From positions 133,542-197,541 of the forward strand of contig CAMMDQ010000002.1 of assembly GCA_946495675.1 (NCBI GenBank): a stretch of DNA of 64,000 nucleotides, read 5' to 3'. Positions 25,846 to 33,213 of this stretch are shown one piece after another. The position numbers and the translations under genes are program-made. The notes under the pieces were generated by a model. That model made no database searches. It was not told the origin of the DNA and saw only the letters and a program-made list of their open reading frames with translations. How positions within the stretch are numbered: the first letter of the stretch is position 1; every line of letters begins with the position of its first letter. This DNA is from an uncultured Bacillota bacterium. Lineage in GTDB: Bacteria; Bacillota; Clostridia; Christensenellales; UBA1242.

Positions 25846-27126
25846 TTAATATTTTCTTAACTTAAACTTTTTCTTAATCTGCAAAGAGTTATCAAGCTCC
25901 TTTTTAAAAACAAACTTTTTTTGAAATGATTTGCTGCTTGCTATAAGCATTTTCTTTTCATCTTTTTTCAAATAATAAAGTCCAATACAGAGCAAAATGG
26001 ATTGAGTTAACACCAAAATAGCACCCACAATGAAAAGATATCTCATTCCACATATGATCAGCAAGCCCGAAATGAAAGTCCCAAGCGCATGACCTGTTCT
26101 ACTAAATAAATATCTTATATTTGAGTGTGCAAATCTGTTTTCTTGTTTTACCACATTGATAAATTTGCCATCAGTAACATCTTCATAAGTCCTTGAGAAA
26201 AACAGCACTACAAACAGCGCTATTATCGCCATTGCTGGAGTGGCAATTATAGACATAAGCAAATAAACTAAAAATCTGGCTCCGAATTTGCAAATAACAG
26301 TGAGGTAATCATTTTTAGGTGTTAATTTATAGAGAGCAAACACTGCAAAAATATCTCCTGCAACACCCGCGATAAGCAGAAAAATACTAACCCAATTCAT
26401 AGAAAGCAAAGCAAAATCACGCAAAATGATGACCTGAAAACTCATCACAGAATCGTAAGCAATGGGAGATATGAATGCATAAAGGTAATAAAGTCTTACC
26501 GATCTTTTTTCAAATATACCTTTAAATTTAAACTTTGGAGAAACGGTCTTGTCTCCTTTTGCAAACATTAAAGATATCAAAACGCAAAATAACGACAAGA
26601 CAGTGGCAATAATCAAAATAATATTGTATTCAAGATAATTTGCAGTGATAAAACTTATCACAAACATTGCCACACCCAGACCAACATCTCGTGTGGTATA
26701 ATCAGTTATCTTAAAAACCGAATACATTTTATCAGACTTTTGATATTTTGTAATAAAAGGATAGATTGCGTTAAAAACAAGACTTCCTGCAACCCCATCA
26801 AAAATGAAAAGAATATAAACGATTGCAACCGAAACATTTTTTTGGAAAAGAAAGATAAGCAGAATCATGGAAATTGTTTTAAGCAAAATGCAGTATTGAA
26901 TCACATACTTTGGATCCAGTTTTCTAAAACAAACATTGACAACAACAGCAAAAACGCCTCCTACGATAAGAGAGATGCTTAAAATTGTTGAAATATTAAG
27001 AATTGAAAAGCCTGTTCCTTCAAGCCAAATGATTTTATAATTTTCCCATAACCCCATGCTGATGCCAAAAAAAGCAACAAATAACATTATCCAGATGATA
27101 TTTCTTTTCTTTAGTTTACTGTCCAT
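25846..27126 (-). CDS. Major facilitator superfamily transporter
   Basis: A 426-residue integral membrane protein with about twelve transmembrane segments, starting after a short basic N-terminus (MDSKLKKRNIIWIMLFVAFFG). The loop between segments 2 and 3 lacks the classical GRxxDRxGRR form; instead NVCFRKLDPKYVIQY is seen, so the subfamily is divergent. A basic tail of 50 residues ends the protein. The N-terminal Trp/Tyr-rich WENYKIIWLEGTGFS is similar to unannotated Firmicutes MFS proteins. It begins 15 bp after the DUF5131 gene, so both form an operon. The substrate is unknown. Confidence 0.82.
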   Translation of the reverse strand: MDSKLKKRNIIWIMLFVAFFGISMGLWENYKIIWLEGTGFSILNISTILSISLIVGGVFAVVVNVCFRKLDPKYVIQYCILLKTISMILLIFLFQKNVSVAIVYILFIFDGVAGSLVFNAIYPFITKYQKSDKMYSVFKITDYTTRDVGLGVAMFVISFITANYLEYNIILIIATVLSLFCVLISLMFAKGDKTVSPKFKFKGIFEKRSVRLYYLYAFISPIAYDSVMSFQVIILRDFALLSMNWVSIFLLIAGVAGDIFAVFALYKLTPKNDYLTVICKFGARFLVYLLMSIIATPAMAIIALFVVLFFSRTYEDVTDGKFINVVKQENRFAHSNIRYLFSRTGHALGTFISGLLIICGMRYLFIVGAILVLTQSILLCIGLYYLKKDEKKMLIASSKSFQKKFVFKKELDNSLQIKKKFKLRKY

Positions 27127-27141
27127 TCAAAGATTTCTCCT

Positions 27142-27858
27142 TTATAACAATTTTTGTGCTTTTTTTGCCTGAATTTTACCCAAACTATGCGGAATGATAT
27201 AACTTTTACCATCTTTAATAAAATTTCTTCCAGTATCATAAAATTCAAATTCAACATTGTGTTTTTTACATTGCCTTGCCAAATCTTTAACCCAAGAAAA
27301 GTCAAGAGCTCGTGCATTTTGATAATTCTCTCCACCCACAGTCACTTTGTCAATTTTACCAGAAATTAAATATTTTTCAATATCAATTTTCTCAAGAAGC
27401 GGCGATGCAACAACACCTTTATAAGGCAAATCTAAATCAATCAAAATAGGCAACCTTTCATCTGCTCTAATCTGGTTTTCCACTGTCACATTTATAAGAA
27501 CATTTTTGAAAAGCTTTTTAAAATTGTTTGGCAGACATTGATTTATTCTTTCCACCCTTTTTGTAATAATTTCAAAGACAACATCCTGCCTTTGCAGGAT
27601 CATTTGCCAAACTTTATCACGATAACAATCTGCTTCTTCCAGAAAGAAATCGCTGGTAAGACACATCATTACATGAGAGCCAGATTCAAGTTTAAATTTC
27701 CCCGCCCTATTTTTCTTTAGTGGTAACTCAAAATCCTTGGTTATACGGAAAATATTGCTATCAATCCCCCTTTTTTTATCAAAAGAAAACATATAGCAAT
27801 TCAAGCAACCTTCGCTCTTCTTATGACATCCATGCCAAGGATTATACATTAAGCTCAC
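27142..27858 (-). CDS. DUF5131 family protein (phage Gp37/Gp68-like)
   Basis: A 238-residue protein of the DUF5131 family. The N-terminus NPWHGCHKKSEGCLNCYMF carries the three-cysteine cluster (Cys-x6-Cys-x2-Cys) of the family, which suggests a metal or iron-sulfur site and distant kinship to radical SAM proteins. Further family blocks are MMCLTSDFFLEEAD, FEIITKRVERI, NVTVENQIRADERLPIL and KVTVGGENYQNARALDFSWV. Homologues are frequent in phages and mobile elements. Its place beside an integrase remnant and a tRNA cluster fits acquisition by integration. Enzymatic function is not established. The ATG at 27849 (MYNPW) is an alternative start. Confidence 0.82.
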   Translation of the reverse strand: MSLMYNPWHGCHKKSEGCLNCYMFSFDKKRGIDSNIFRITKDFELPLKKNRAGKFKLESGSHVMMCLTSDFFLEEADCYRDKVWQMILQRQDVVFEIITKRVERINQCLPNNFKKLFKNVLINVTVENQIRADERLPILIDLDLPYKGVVASPLLEKIDIEKYLISGKIDKVTVGGENYQNARALDFSWVKDLARQCKKHNVEFEFYDTGRNFIKDGKSYIIPHSLGKIQAKKAQKLL

Positions 27859-28024
27859 TAAATTATTTTAAATATAATATTTTCAAAAGTCAAACTATGT
27901 AACGCTTTTAAAATAAATTGTCTTTTTATCCAACGATTTATTGGTTTTGCATTGCCATTAAACAAACTTTTCTTAATACCTTTCTATTGGCAGATTTAAG
28001 CTTTGAACGCATTCAAGTCTATGC

Positions 28025-28231
28025 ATGCAAAAAATGAAGCGAAAAGATAAGATTATTGATTTTAGACATTCGCATGCAAGTTTACTTTTAGCAAACGGAG
28101 CTTCTGTTGTAGCTGCCGTAAAAAGATTAGAACATAGCAATATTGAACAAACACTTAATATATATGCTCATATGTTGTCAAAAGAAGATGAACTACTCTT
28201 AAACATCCTTCAAAAATCTCATAAAAACTAA
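28025..28231 (+). pseudogene. Tyrosine recombinase (integrase) C-terminal remnant
   Basis: The 68-residue frame matches only the end of a phage-type tyrosine recombinase: DFRHSHASLLLANG (active-site Arg-x-x-His-like block), then VKRLEHSNIEQTLNIYAHML with the nucleophilic Tyr. The N-terminal three quarters are missing. The sequence before it (about 27930-28024) has stops in all frames but keeps traces such as FIGFALPLNK, so it is a decayed gene and not a short functional one. It points toward the tRNA-Tyr gene 90 bp away, the usual position of integrases that use tRNA genes as attachment sites. Confidence 0.85.
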
Positions 28232-28280
28232 TACTTTGTGACTAAATTGTGCCCAAAACTTATACATTTCATGTATGAGT

Positions 28281-28311
28281 TTAAAAAAAATAACACCACA
28301 ATATGTGGTGT
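28281..28311 (-). terminator. Intrinsic terminator of the tRNA cluster
   Basis: Perfect 8-bp stem ACACCACA / TGTGGTGT with a 3-nt loop; on the minus strand it is followed by a run of eight T, 11 nt past the encoded CCA of tRNA-Tyr. Confidence 0.75.
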
Positions 28312-28321
28312 ATTTTTATAA

Positions 28322-28406
28322 TGGTGGGCAGGGGTGGATTCGAACCACCGAAGACGAAGTCGACGGATTTACAGTCCGTTGCATTTGGCCGCTCTGCAAC
28401 CTACCC
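28322..28406 (-). tRNA. tRNA-Tyr (GTA)
   Basis: Cloverleaf on the minus strand with acceptor GGGTAGG/CCTGCCC, anticodon loop CTGTAAA (anticodon GTA), a long variable arm as expected for tRNA-Tyr, T-loop GGTTCGAATCC and an encoded CCA. Last gene of the tRNA cluster. Confidence 0.95.
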
Positions 28407-28437
28407 ATATAATTTAAGCACCCCTTAAGGTGCCTTT

Positions 28438-28512
28438 TGGAGCTGGTGAAAGGAATCGAACCTTCAACCTGCTGATTACAAGTCAGCTGCTCTACCATTG
28501 AGCCACACCAGC
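28438..28512 (-). tRNA. tRNA-Thr (TGT)
   Basis: Acceptor GCTGGTG pairs with the opposite strand of the 3' end, anticodon loop CTTGTAA (anticodon TGT), T-arm GGTTCGATTCC, encoded CCA. Confidence 0.93.
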
Positions 28513-28572
28513 AACAATACTGTCATAAGGTGGAAAGCAAGCCAATAAAACTCTTCCCACCCTACGCCATTT

Positions 28573-28640
28573 TGGTGCCCTAAGGTGGAATCGAACCCTC
28601 CCTTTCAAGAGATTTAGTGGTTCGACCACCTTTGCCACTT
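28573..28640 (-). pseudogene. Broken tRNA: Ser-like body with a tRNA-Phe 3' end
   Basis: The 25 bp at 28573-28597 are identical to the 3' end of the neighbouring tRNA-Phe (28641-28665), including CCA, acceptor strand and T-arm. The rest (minus strand GTGGCAAAGGTGGTCGAACC and CTCTTGAAAGGGAG) resembles a tRNA-Ser D-arm and a TGA-anticodon loop, but no 5' acceptor strand pairs with the 3' end and the anticodon stem has mismatches. It is therefore a chimeric, non-functional fragment. Confidence 0.5.
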
Positions 28641-28716
28641 TGGTGCCCTAAGGTGGAATCGAACCACCGACACAAGGATTTTCAGTCCTTTGCTCTGCCG
28701 ACTGAGCTATCAGGGC
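28641..28716 (-). tRNA. tRNA-Phe (GAA)
   Basis: Acceptor GCCCTGA/TTAGGGC, D-arm AGCTCAGTCGGCAGAGC, anticodon loop CTGAAAA (anticodon GAA), T-arm GGTTCGATTCC and encoded CCA. Intact. Confidence 0.95.
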
Positions 28717-28750
28717 ATATTCTTTTTTTCTGTCGATTCCACCTTCCAGG

Positions 28751-28907
28751 GAATCGAACCACCGACACTTGTTTCGCAAACCACACTCACGGCTTTAATT
28801 TGCTAAAACAAATCTCGCCCTCTTCATTTGTTTTCTCCGCTTCTCAAAAGAACTTTCGTTCTTTCGTGGCTCCCTAACTTCAGTCCTTTGCTCTGCCGAC
28901 TGAGCTA
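28751..28907 (-). pseudogene. Second tRNA-Phe copy split by about 110 bp
   Basis: Positions 28879-28907 are identical to the 29-bp D-arm/anticodon part of the intact tRNA-Phe (28681-28709), and 28751-28768 match its T-arm side. Between them lies an unrelated 110-bp segment replacing the 3' half of the anticodon arm. The acceptor stem has also been lost on the 5' side. A functional intron is unlikely because the segment does not rejoin the anticodon stem and is too short for a group I intron. Confidence 0.6.
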
Positions 28908-29046
28908 GATTTTCCGTTTGCAATTTCAGCGTTTGTATCAAACCACACTAACTGCTCAGAAAAACAATGTTTTTGCATGATTTGACAAATTCCAGCATTT
29001 TTCACATTTTCGCTGTAAATTAATCTGTAAAATTTACCCTTACGGG

Positions 29047-29123
29047 TTGGCGACTCGAATGGGGCTCGAACCCACGACCTCCAGCGTGACAGGCTGGCGT
29101 TCTAACCAACTGAACTACCGAGC
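29047..29123 (-). tRNA. tRNA-Asp (GTC)
   Basis: Acceptor GGCTCGG/TCGAGTC with discriminator G, anticodon loop CTGTCAC (anticodon GTC), T-arm GGTTCGAGCCC, encoded CCA. The 138 bp between it and the broken tRNA-Phe hold no gene. Confidence 0.95.
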
Positions 29124-29161
29124 CACAAATATGCGGCAATAAACTTTGACAAAGCTTGTCT

Positions 29162-29238
29162 TGGTGGGCCTTCAGGGACTCGAACCCCGGACCGACCGGT
29201 TATGAGCCGGTTGCTCTAACCAACTGAGCTAAAGGCCC
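29162..29238 (-). tRNA. tRNA with CAT anticodon (Ile2 or elongator Met)
   Basis: Acceptor GGGCCTT/AAGGCCC, D-arm AGCTCAGTTGGTTAGAGC, anticodon loop CTCATAA, encoded CCA. The fully paired first acceptor base excludes an initiator tRNA. The GGGCC-type acceptor and CTCATAA loop resemble lysidine-modified tRNA-Ile2, but elongator Met is possible; a tilS-aware classifier would decide. Confidence 0.9.
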
Positions 29239-29262
29239 ATAGAGAAGCAAACTAATCAAAGA

Positions 29263-29338
29263 TGGTCGGGGTGGAGAGGCTCGAACTCCCGACCCCATGG
29301 TCCCAAACCACGTGCGCTACCAACTGCGCTACACCCCG
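29263..29338 (-). tRNA. tRNA-Pro (TGG)
   Basis: Acceptor CGGGGTG/CACCCCG, anticodon loop TTTGGGA (anticodon TGG), T-arm AGTTCGAGCCT, encoded CCA. First gene of the tRNA cluster. Confidence 0.95.
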
Positions 29339-29357
29339 AAATTAAGTTTGCGAAGAT

Positions 29358-29386
29358 ATTTTAATATAAATGGCAAATTATGTCAA
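29358..29386 (-). promoter_or_regulatory. Strong sigma-A promoter of the tRNA cluster
   Basis: Minus strand TTGACA (29381-29386), 17-nt spacer, TAAAAT (29358-29363), 20 nt before the 5' end of tRNA-Pro. The remaining stretch to 29580 is AT-rich and shows nothing further. Confidence 0.8.
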
Positions 29387-29580
29387 GAAAAATGATAAAA
29401 ATTTTTTAAAAATTTTATATTTAGTTAAATTTAACGATACAAATTGACTAACTGCATATTATATCATATATCTTAAGCAAACAAGATTTTGAATGAATAT
29501 TTTCATAATCTCAGCAATGGGGCTTTAATATCAAAACGATTCCCCTATTGATTATTATGCAAAAATAAGTGGTTTTGTCA

Positions 29581-30978
29581 TTATTCTACGAAATCTTCAT
29601 CGACATATCTAGTGTCAGTCACAAAATTTATGAAATATTGCATATCTTTTCGACTTATTGGGGTGCACTTATGATAATTTGCCGCCACATTTACCCCCAT
29701 CTTTTTAACAGGTTTAAGAACATGCACATGCCCAAAGAAATTAACCATTCCAGGCTTAGTTTTAGAAGGAAAATGATTCATGTATATTTCCATGCCAAAG
29801 ATCTTCTTATCAAGCATAAGTCCATCTTTATACACATCTGCAAAGCCCAATTTTTTTAGTTCATCCCTAAACTGCTCAAAAGTTTTACCTTTAGGGAGCG
29901 TTTCGTGATTACCACATATTAGGTAAACTTTGCCATTAAGCCTTTTGATAAGGTTGAAATCACCAAAATCCCCAAGGTGATACACAATATCCTTTTTGGA
30001 AACAACACTATTCCAATTTTTAACTATAGTTTCAGTCATTTCTTCACGAGTTTTGAAACCAAATTGACGGATTTTATATTTTCGCGGATCATTCAAATGG
30101 GTGTCAGAAATAAAGAAGTAATTTACTGGAGCAAAATTGTTTGACAATTTAGCAAGCTTCTTTGAAAAATCTTTCCAAACCAGTTCCATTGATTTAAGGT
30201 CGTAAACATAGTTGACAAGTTTGTTCATTGATGTTTTTGAAAAATCTTTTAAAAGCATATTGACTGGCATTTTTTTGACATAACAGCAGTCTGGATTTGC
30301 CAAATATGCAATCGGCAGTAAGCTATACATTTTGCAAAATTCTTGCTCGAACGAAACATCTTCAGTCAATCTTTTGTAAAGATAATTGCCAAGTTGATTT
30401 ATTGCAACATCTTCTTTTATCTTTTCATATGCAACGACAAACAATTTGCCTGTATAGCTTGGAAAAATAGTCAAATTAGCATTTGATTTTGCCACAATTT
30501 CAAAAGCTCGCTTGTCTGTTCGATAATTAACATCAGTAAATTCTTGATGGAAAACATGCCTTAAACCAAGCCATAAAACATCAAGGTTGGTGGCTATTTC
30601 TGGCTTTTTTTCTATAGCAATTCCCACATTTGTAAGAGATCCCAAGCAAACAACAGTTATTTTCTTCCTGGTTGCAATTTTAATAATCTGCTTTACCGCA
30701 GGAGAAGTTTCACTAAACAGCTCATCACAAAAACCCTTGCTACCATCAAAACAAAGGTCATAATCTTTTTGTCCTAAATATCGCAATACCCTGTGAACTT
30801 CAAGTTCATTTTCAACTTGAGCATCTTTAATTGACATGCTTTTATTTTTAAAAGGCGAAAGAGTTATGGCTCTTAAATTTAGGTCGGGTTGGGCCAAAGC
30901 GTAACAAAGAGCCAAATCATCTTCAACTGTTCTTCCGCAATCCAAATCAATTATCACATCAGTAACTTTCTTTTTCAT
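29581..30978 (-). CDS. Nucleoside hydrolase-like / metallophosphoesterase fusion
   Basis: A 465-residue two-domain protein. Residues 1-260 follow the inosine-uridine nucleoside hydrolase fold: IIDLDCGRTVEDDLALCYAL (11-28) in place of the calcium motif DxDxGxDDA, with three extra residues, and CLGSLTNVGIAIEKKPEI (111-128). The His-Asp pair normally near the end of this domain is replaced by LLPIAYLANPD, so hydrolysis is doubtful. Residues 285-465 are a calcineurin-like metallophosphoesterase with all metal motifs: ISDTHLND (290-297), HLGDFGD (334-340), CGNHET (355-360), MNHFP and FFGHVHV. This end resembles compact phage/bacterial phosphatases. No signal peptide. The pairing suggests nucleotide or nucleic-acid end metabolism; that is inference. 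Confidence 0.85.
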   Translation of the reverse strand: MKKKVTDVIIDLDCGRTVEDDLALCYALAQPDLNLRAITLSPFKNKSMSIKDAQVENELEVHRVLRYLGQKDYDLCFDGSKGFCDELFSETSPAVKQIIKIATRKKITVVCLGSLTNVGIAIEKKPEIATNLDVLWLGLRHVFHQEFTDVNYRTDKRAFEIVAKSNANLTIFPSYTGKLFVVAYEKIKEDVAINQLGNYLYKRLTEDVSFEQEFCKMYSLLPIAYLANPDCCYVKKMPVNMLLKDFSKTSMNKLVNYVYDLKSMELVWKDFSKKLAKLSNNFAPVNYFFISDTHLNDPRKYKIRQFGFKTREEMTETIVKNWNSVVSKKDIVYHLGDFGDFNLIKRLNGKVYLICGNHETLPKGKTFEQFRDELKKLGFADVYKDGLMLDKKIFGMEIYMNHFPSKTKPGMVNFFGHVHVLKPVKKMGVNVAANYHKCTPISRKDMQYFINFVTDTRYVDEDFVE

Positions 30979-31097
30979 ACAAACCCCAACTGATTATAAC
31001 ACAATAAACAAGCAAACACAAAGCAATTTGACAATTTTCAAAAACAATTTTGTTTTAAATTCTTCTTATGCTATAATCAAAAAATAGGAGAACAAAT

Positions 31098-31835
31098 ATG
31101 ATAAGAAAAACAGTTTTTATAACCGGAGGATCGGGCGGCATAGGCAGCGCTTGTGCAATAAAATTCGCACAGAACGGATACAATGTTGCAACAACCTACC
31201 TGACAGGATCAACTGAAAATTTGCGATCGCAATGTGCAAATCTTGGAGTTGAATTTGAAAGTTATAAAATGGATATGCGAGACGAAACCTCGGTAAAGAA
31301 AACTTTTGACCAAGTTTTTAAACGCTTTGATTATGTGGATGTTGTTGTTTGCAATGCTGGCATTGCAGACAAAGAAATGCTTTTTGCCGATCTGCCGCAA
31401 AAAAACATTGACAATCTTTTAAACACAAATCTTCGAGGCACAATACTTTGCAATCAAGAAGCTTTCAAAAAATTTTTGAAACAAAAACATGGCAGCATTG
31501 TCAATATTTCCTCAATTTTTGGCATTAATGGCGGACCTTGCGAAGCAGTATATTCTGCCACAAAAGGCGGGATCATCGCCCTAACAAAAGCATTATCTGT
31601 TGAAGGTGCACCTTATAAAATTCGAGTAAATGCTGTAGCTCCAGGCTATATTGATACCAAAATGACAGCCCACTTTACTGATGAAGAAAAAGCCCATGCT
31701 GTTTCTATGACTCCTCTAGCTCGTATTGGTCAAGGCGCAGATGTTGCAGAAGCAGTTTTCTTTTTAGCAAATGATTCTTCGTCTTTCGTCACCGGTGAAA
31801 TTTTGACAGTTTCAGGCGGAGTTTTAAGATTTTGA
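31098..31835 (+). CDS. Short-chain dehydrogenase/reductase (FabG-like)
   Basis: A 245-residue NAD(P)-dependent oxidoreductase. It has the nucleotide motif ITGGSGGIGSACAIKFA, the VCNAGIADK block, the catalytic Ser in IVNISSIFG and the YSATKGG Tyr-Lys pair, and ends as FabG does (SSSFVTGEILTVSGG). Substrate specificity cannot be derived; 3-oxoacyl-ACP reduction is one option, but no fatty acid synthesis genes are near. A TAGGAGAAC site precedes the ATG. It is monocistronic, ended by a strong terminator. Confidence 0.92.
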   Translation: MIRKTVFITGGSGGIGSACAIKFAQNGYNVATTYLTGSTENLRSQCANLGVEFESYKMDMRDETSVKKTFDQVFKRFDYVDVVVCNAGIADKEMLFADLPQKNIDNLLNTNLRGTILCNQEAFKKFLKQKHGSIVNISSIFGINGGPCEAVYSATKGGIIALTKALSVEGAPYKIRVNAVAPGYIDTKMTAHFTDEEKAHAVSMTPLARIGQGADVAEAVFFLANDSSSFVTGEILTVSGGVLRF

Positions 31836-31850
31836 TTAGCCCAGCCCACA

Positions 31851-31876
31851 GCCGCATTTGAACATGCGGCTTTTTA
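31851..31876 (+). terminator. Intrinsic terminator of the SDR gene
   Basis: Perfect stem GCCGCAT / ATGCGGC with a 6-nt loop followed by TTTTTATT on the plus strand, 16 nt past the stop. Confidence 0.85.
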
Positions 31877-31888
31877 TTGATTAAAAAC

Positions 31889-31922
31889 AAAAACTCATAA
31901 GCATAAACTTATGAGTTTTTTT
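31889..31922 (-). terminator. Intrinsic terminator of the lgt cluster
   Basis: 12-bp stem AAAACTCATAAG / CTTATGAGTTTT with loop CATAAA, T-run on both strands; it ends the minus-strand lgt-DivIVA-like unit and backs up the SDR terminator. Confidence 0.75.
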
Positions 31923-31935
31923 GTGGGCTGGGATG

Positions 31936-32670
31936 TCAATTTCCAGTTTCGCCATTATCACCATTATAAAAATCAAATGCTTTCATGATCTCTTCAAGGC
32001 TTTGTGTTGGGCTGATGGCCTCTTTTAAATCAAATCCACTTGATTGAATCTTCATTGTTCGCTCATTTTCTTCCGGTCTTGTGCCCAAAAACTTGTCAAC
32101 CAAATTATCATATCGATCTTCTTCATCTAGTTGCATTTCAGTAACAGGTTTTATTAAATTTTTACCACTTCGCTGCAAGTGAACCTCTTTTACAGGTGCA
32201 ACCTTTTTATATTTTTGCATTTTATCGAGCAAAATTCGCATGCTGTCATTGTCAGACAAATGATTTTGCTCCACTGCTTGAGTTTTTTTGTCTTGATTTA
32301 ATATCTTCGAAATGTCAGACAGCAGTTGCTTGTATGAATTATTATGTTCAATGCCAGGATATTTGCTTTTGAGTTCATCAAAGAAATTTAAAATATGCTG
32401 ATAAACCATTTTAAACTGTTCACTTCTGAGTTTTTCTAAGTTCTTATTGCCTTCATCTTGAAACTTTTTGTAAGATTCAAGCACTGAAATTATATTTTTC
32501 TGCCTGTTTTCCATTTCTTCGCTATACTTTTTGGCATCCAATCTCTTCCGTTCAGACTCGATAACCTTAAGTTTTTCTTCCATTATGATAGCCTCATATT
32601 CTGCTTTCAGTTTTGCAATAAACTTGTCAACTTCATTTTTGTTATAGCCATTAAGTTCAGACGCAAACAT
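31936..32670 (-). CDS. DivIVA-domain-like coiled-coil protein
   Basis: A 244-residue cytoplasmic protein. Its N-terminus, FASELNGYNKNEVDKFIAKLKAEYE, fits the DivIVA N-terminal signature (GY...EVDxFL), which in DivIVA binds curved membrane. Residues about 25-100 are continuous coiled coil. The C-terminal part (about 140-244) is acidic and of low complexity, with no recognised domain. DivIVA-like proteins recruit partners to division sites or poles. It is the last gene of the lgt-membrane protein-DivIVA-like unit, 10 bp after the preceding gene. A link to envelope assembly is plausible from context. Confidence 0.75.
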   Translation of the reverse strand: MFASELNGYNKNEVDKFIAKLKAEYEAIIMEEKLKVIESERKRLDAKKYSEEMENRQKNIISVLESYKKFQDEGNKNLEKLRSEQFKMVYQHILNFFDELKSKYPGIEHNNSYKQLLSDISKILNQDKKTQAVEQNHLSDNDSMRILLDKMQKYKKVAPVKEVHLQRSGKNLIKPVTEMQLDEEDRYDNLVDKFLGTRPEENERTMKIQSSGFDLKEAISPTQSLEEIMKAFDFYNGDNGETGN

Positions 32671-32680
32671 AACTCCCCCA

Positions 32681-33208
32681 TTAACATAAACTGCTTAATA
32701 TAAATATTAGCACACAAAAGCAAGATATTGCAAGAAAAAATTCAAAAGGAATGATAGAAATTTGAAAGAAAAAGATGCTTAGCGACAAAAAAACAAAAAA
32801 AACAAATGATTTTGCGTGAAGTTTGTTTTGAAAACAAGCATAGGTCAAAAGAGAAGCTAAGGCAAAAGATAATGGCAAAAAAGATGGAAAAACATGGGAA
32901 ATATTGACAAAAAATGTGTAAAAATACATTGCCCCAACAAAAAACATGACCAGGCCAAGAAAGTATGAACTGTCAATTTTAAGAAATAAACCTCGCAGAA
33001 AAACACAAAACCCCGCTTCCAACAAAAAGCAATAGAACCAAAAATCTTGATACTTTGAAAAAAATATAAAGAAAATACTTGAAAAAATAAATAAAATGCT
33101 GGCAAGACCAAAACTTGCTTTCAAGAGTGTTGATTTTTTTATTTTTAAAATTCGTCCACGCACATATCTATTTTGCCCATTTTTTGCAATAATAAAAGAA
33201 TAGTTCAA
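32681..33208 (-). CDS. Small polytopic membrane protein
   Basis: A 175-residue protein with about six closely spaced, Phe-rich hydrophobic segments and a basic N-terminus (KNGQNRYVRGRILKIKKSTLL). I do not recognise the family. It sits 5 bp after lgt and 10 bp before the DivIVA-like gene, so all three are co-transcribed. The dense packing and small loops resemble small integral membrane proteins of unknown function in Firmicutes. Nothing indicates a transport or catalytic motif. Confidence 0.65.
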   Translation of the reverse strand: MNYSFIIAKNGQNRYVRGRILKIKKSTLLKASFGLASILFIFSSIFFIFFSKYQDFWFYCFLLEAGFCVFLRGLFLKIDSSYFLGLVMFFVGAMYFYTFFVNISHVFPSFLPLSFALASLLTYACFQNKLHAKSFVFFVFLSLSIFFFQISIIPFEFFLAISCFCVLIFILSSLC

Positions 33209-33213
33209 TTTTA

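Noticed and set aside
28316..28498. 60-codon open frame on the minus strand across tRNA-Tyr and tRNA-Thr
   Set aside because: It runs through two intact tRNA genes and encodes the familiar spurious translation of tRNA sequence (VEGSIPFTSS, VVRIHPCPP).
28617..28877. 86-codon open frame on the plus strand over the tRNA-Phe copies
   Set aside because: The translation (KVESNHRHKDFQSFALPTELS) is the well-known false protein produced by reading tRNA-Phe genes on the opposite strand.
28769..28878. Group I intron in the broken tRNA-Phe
   Set aside because: The segment is only about 110 bp, shows no P/Q/R/S-like core that I can see, and does not restore the anticodon stem when removed.
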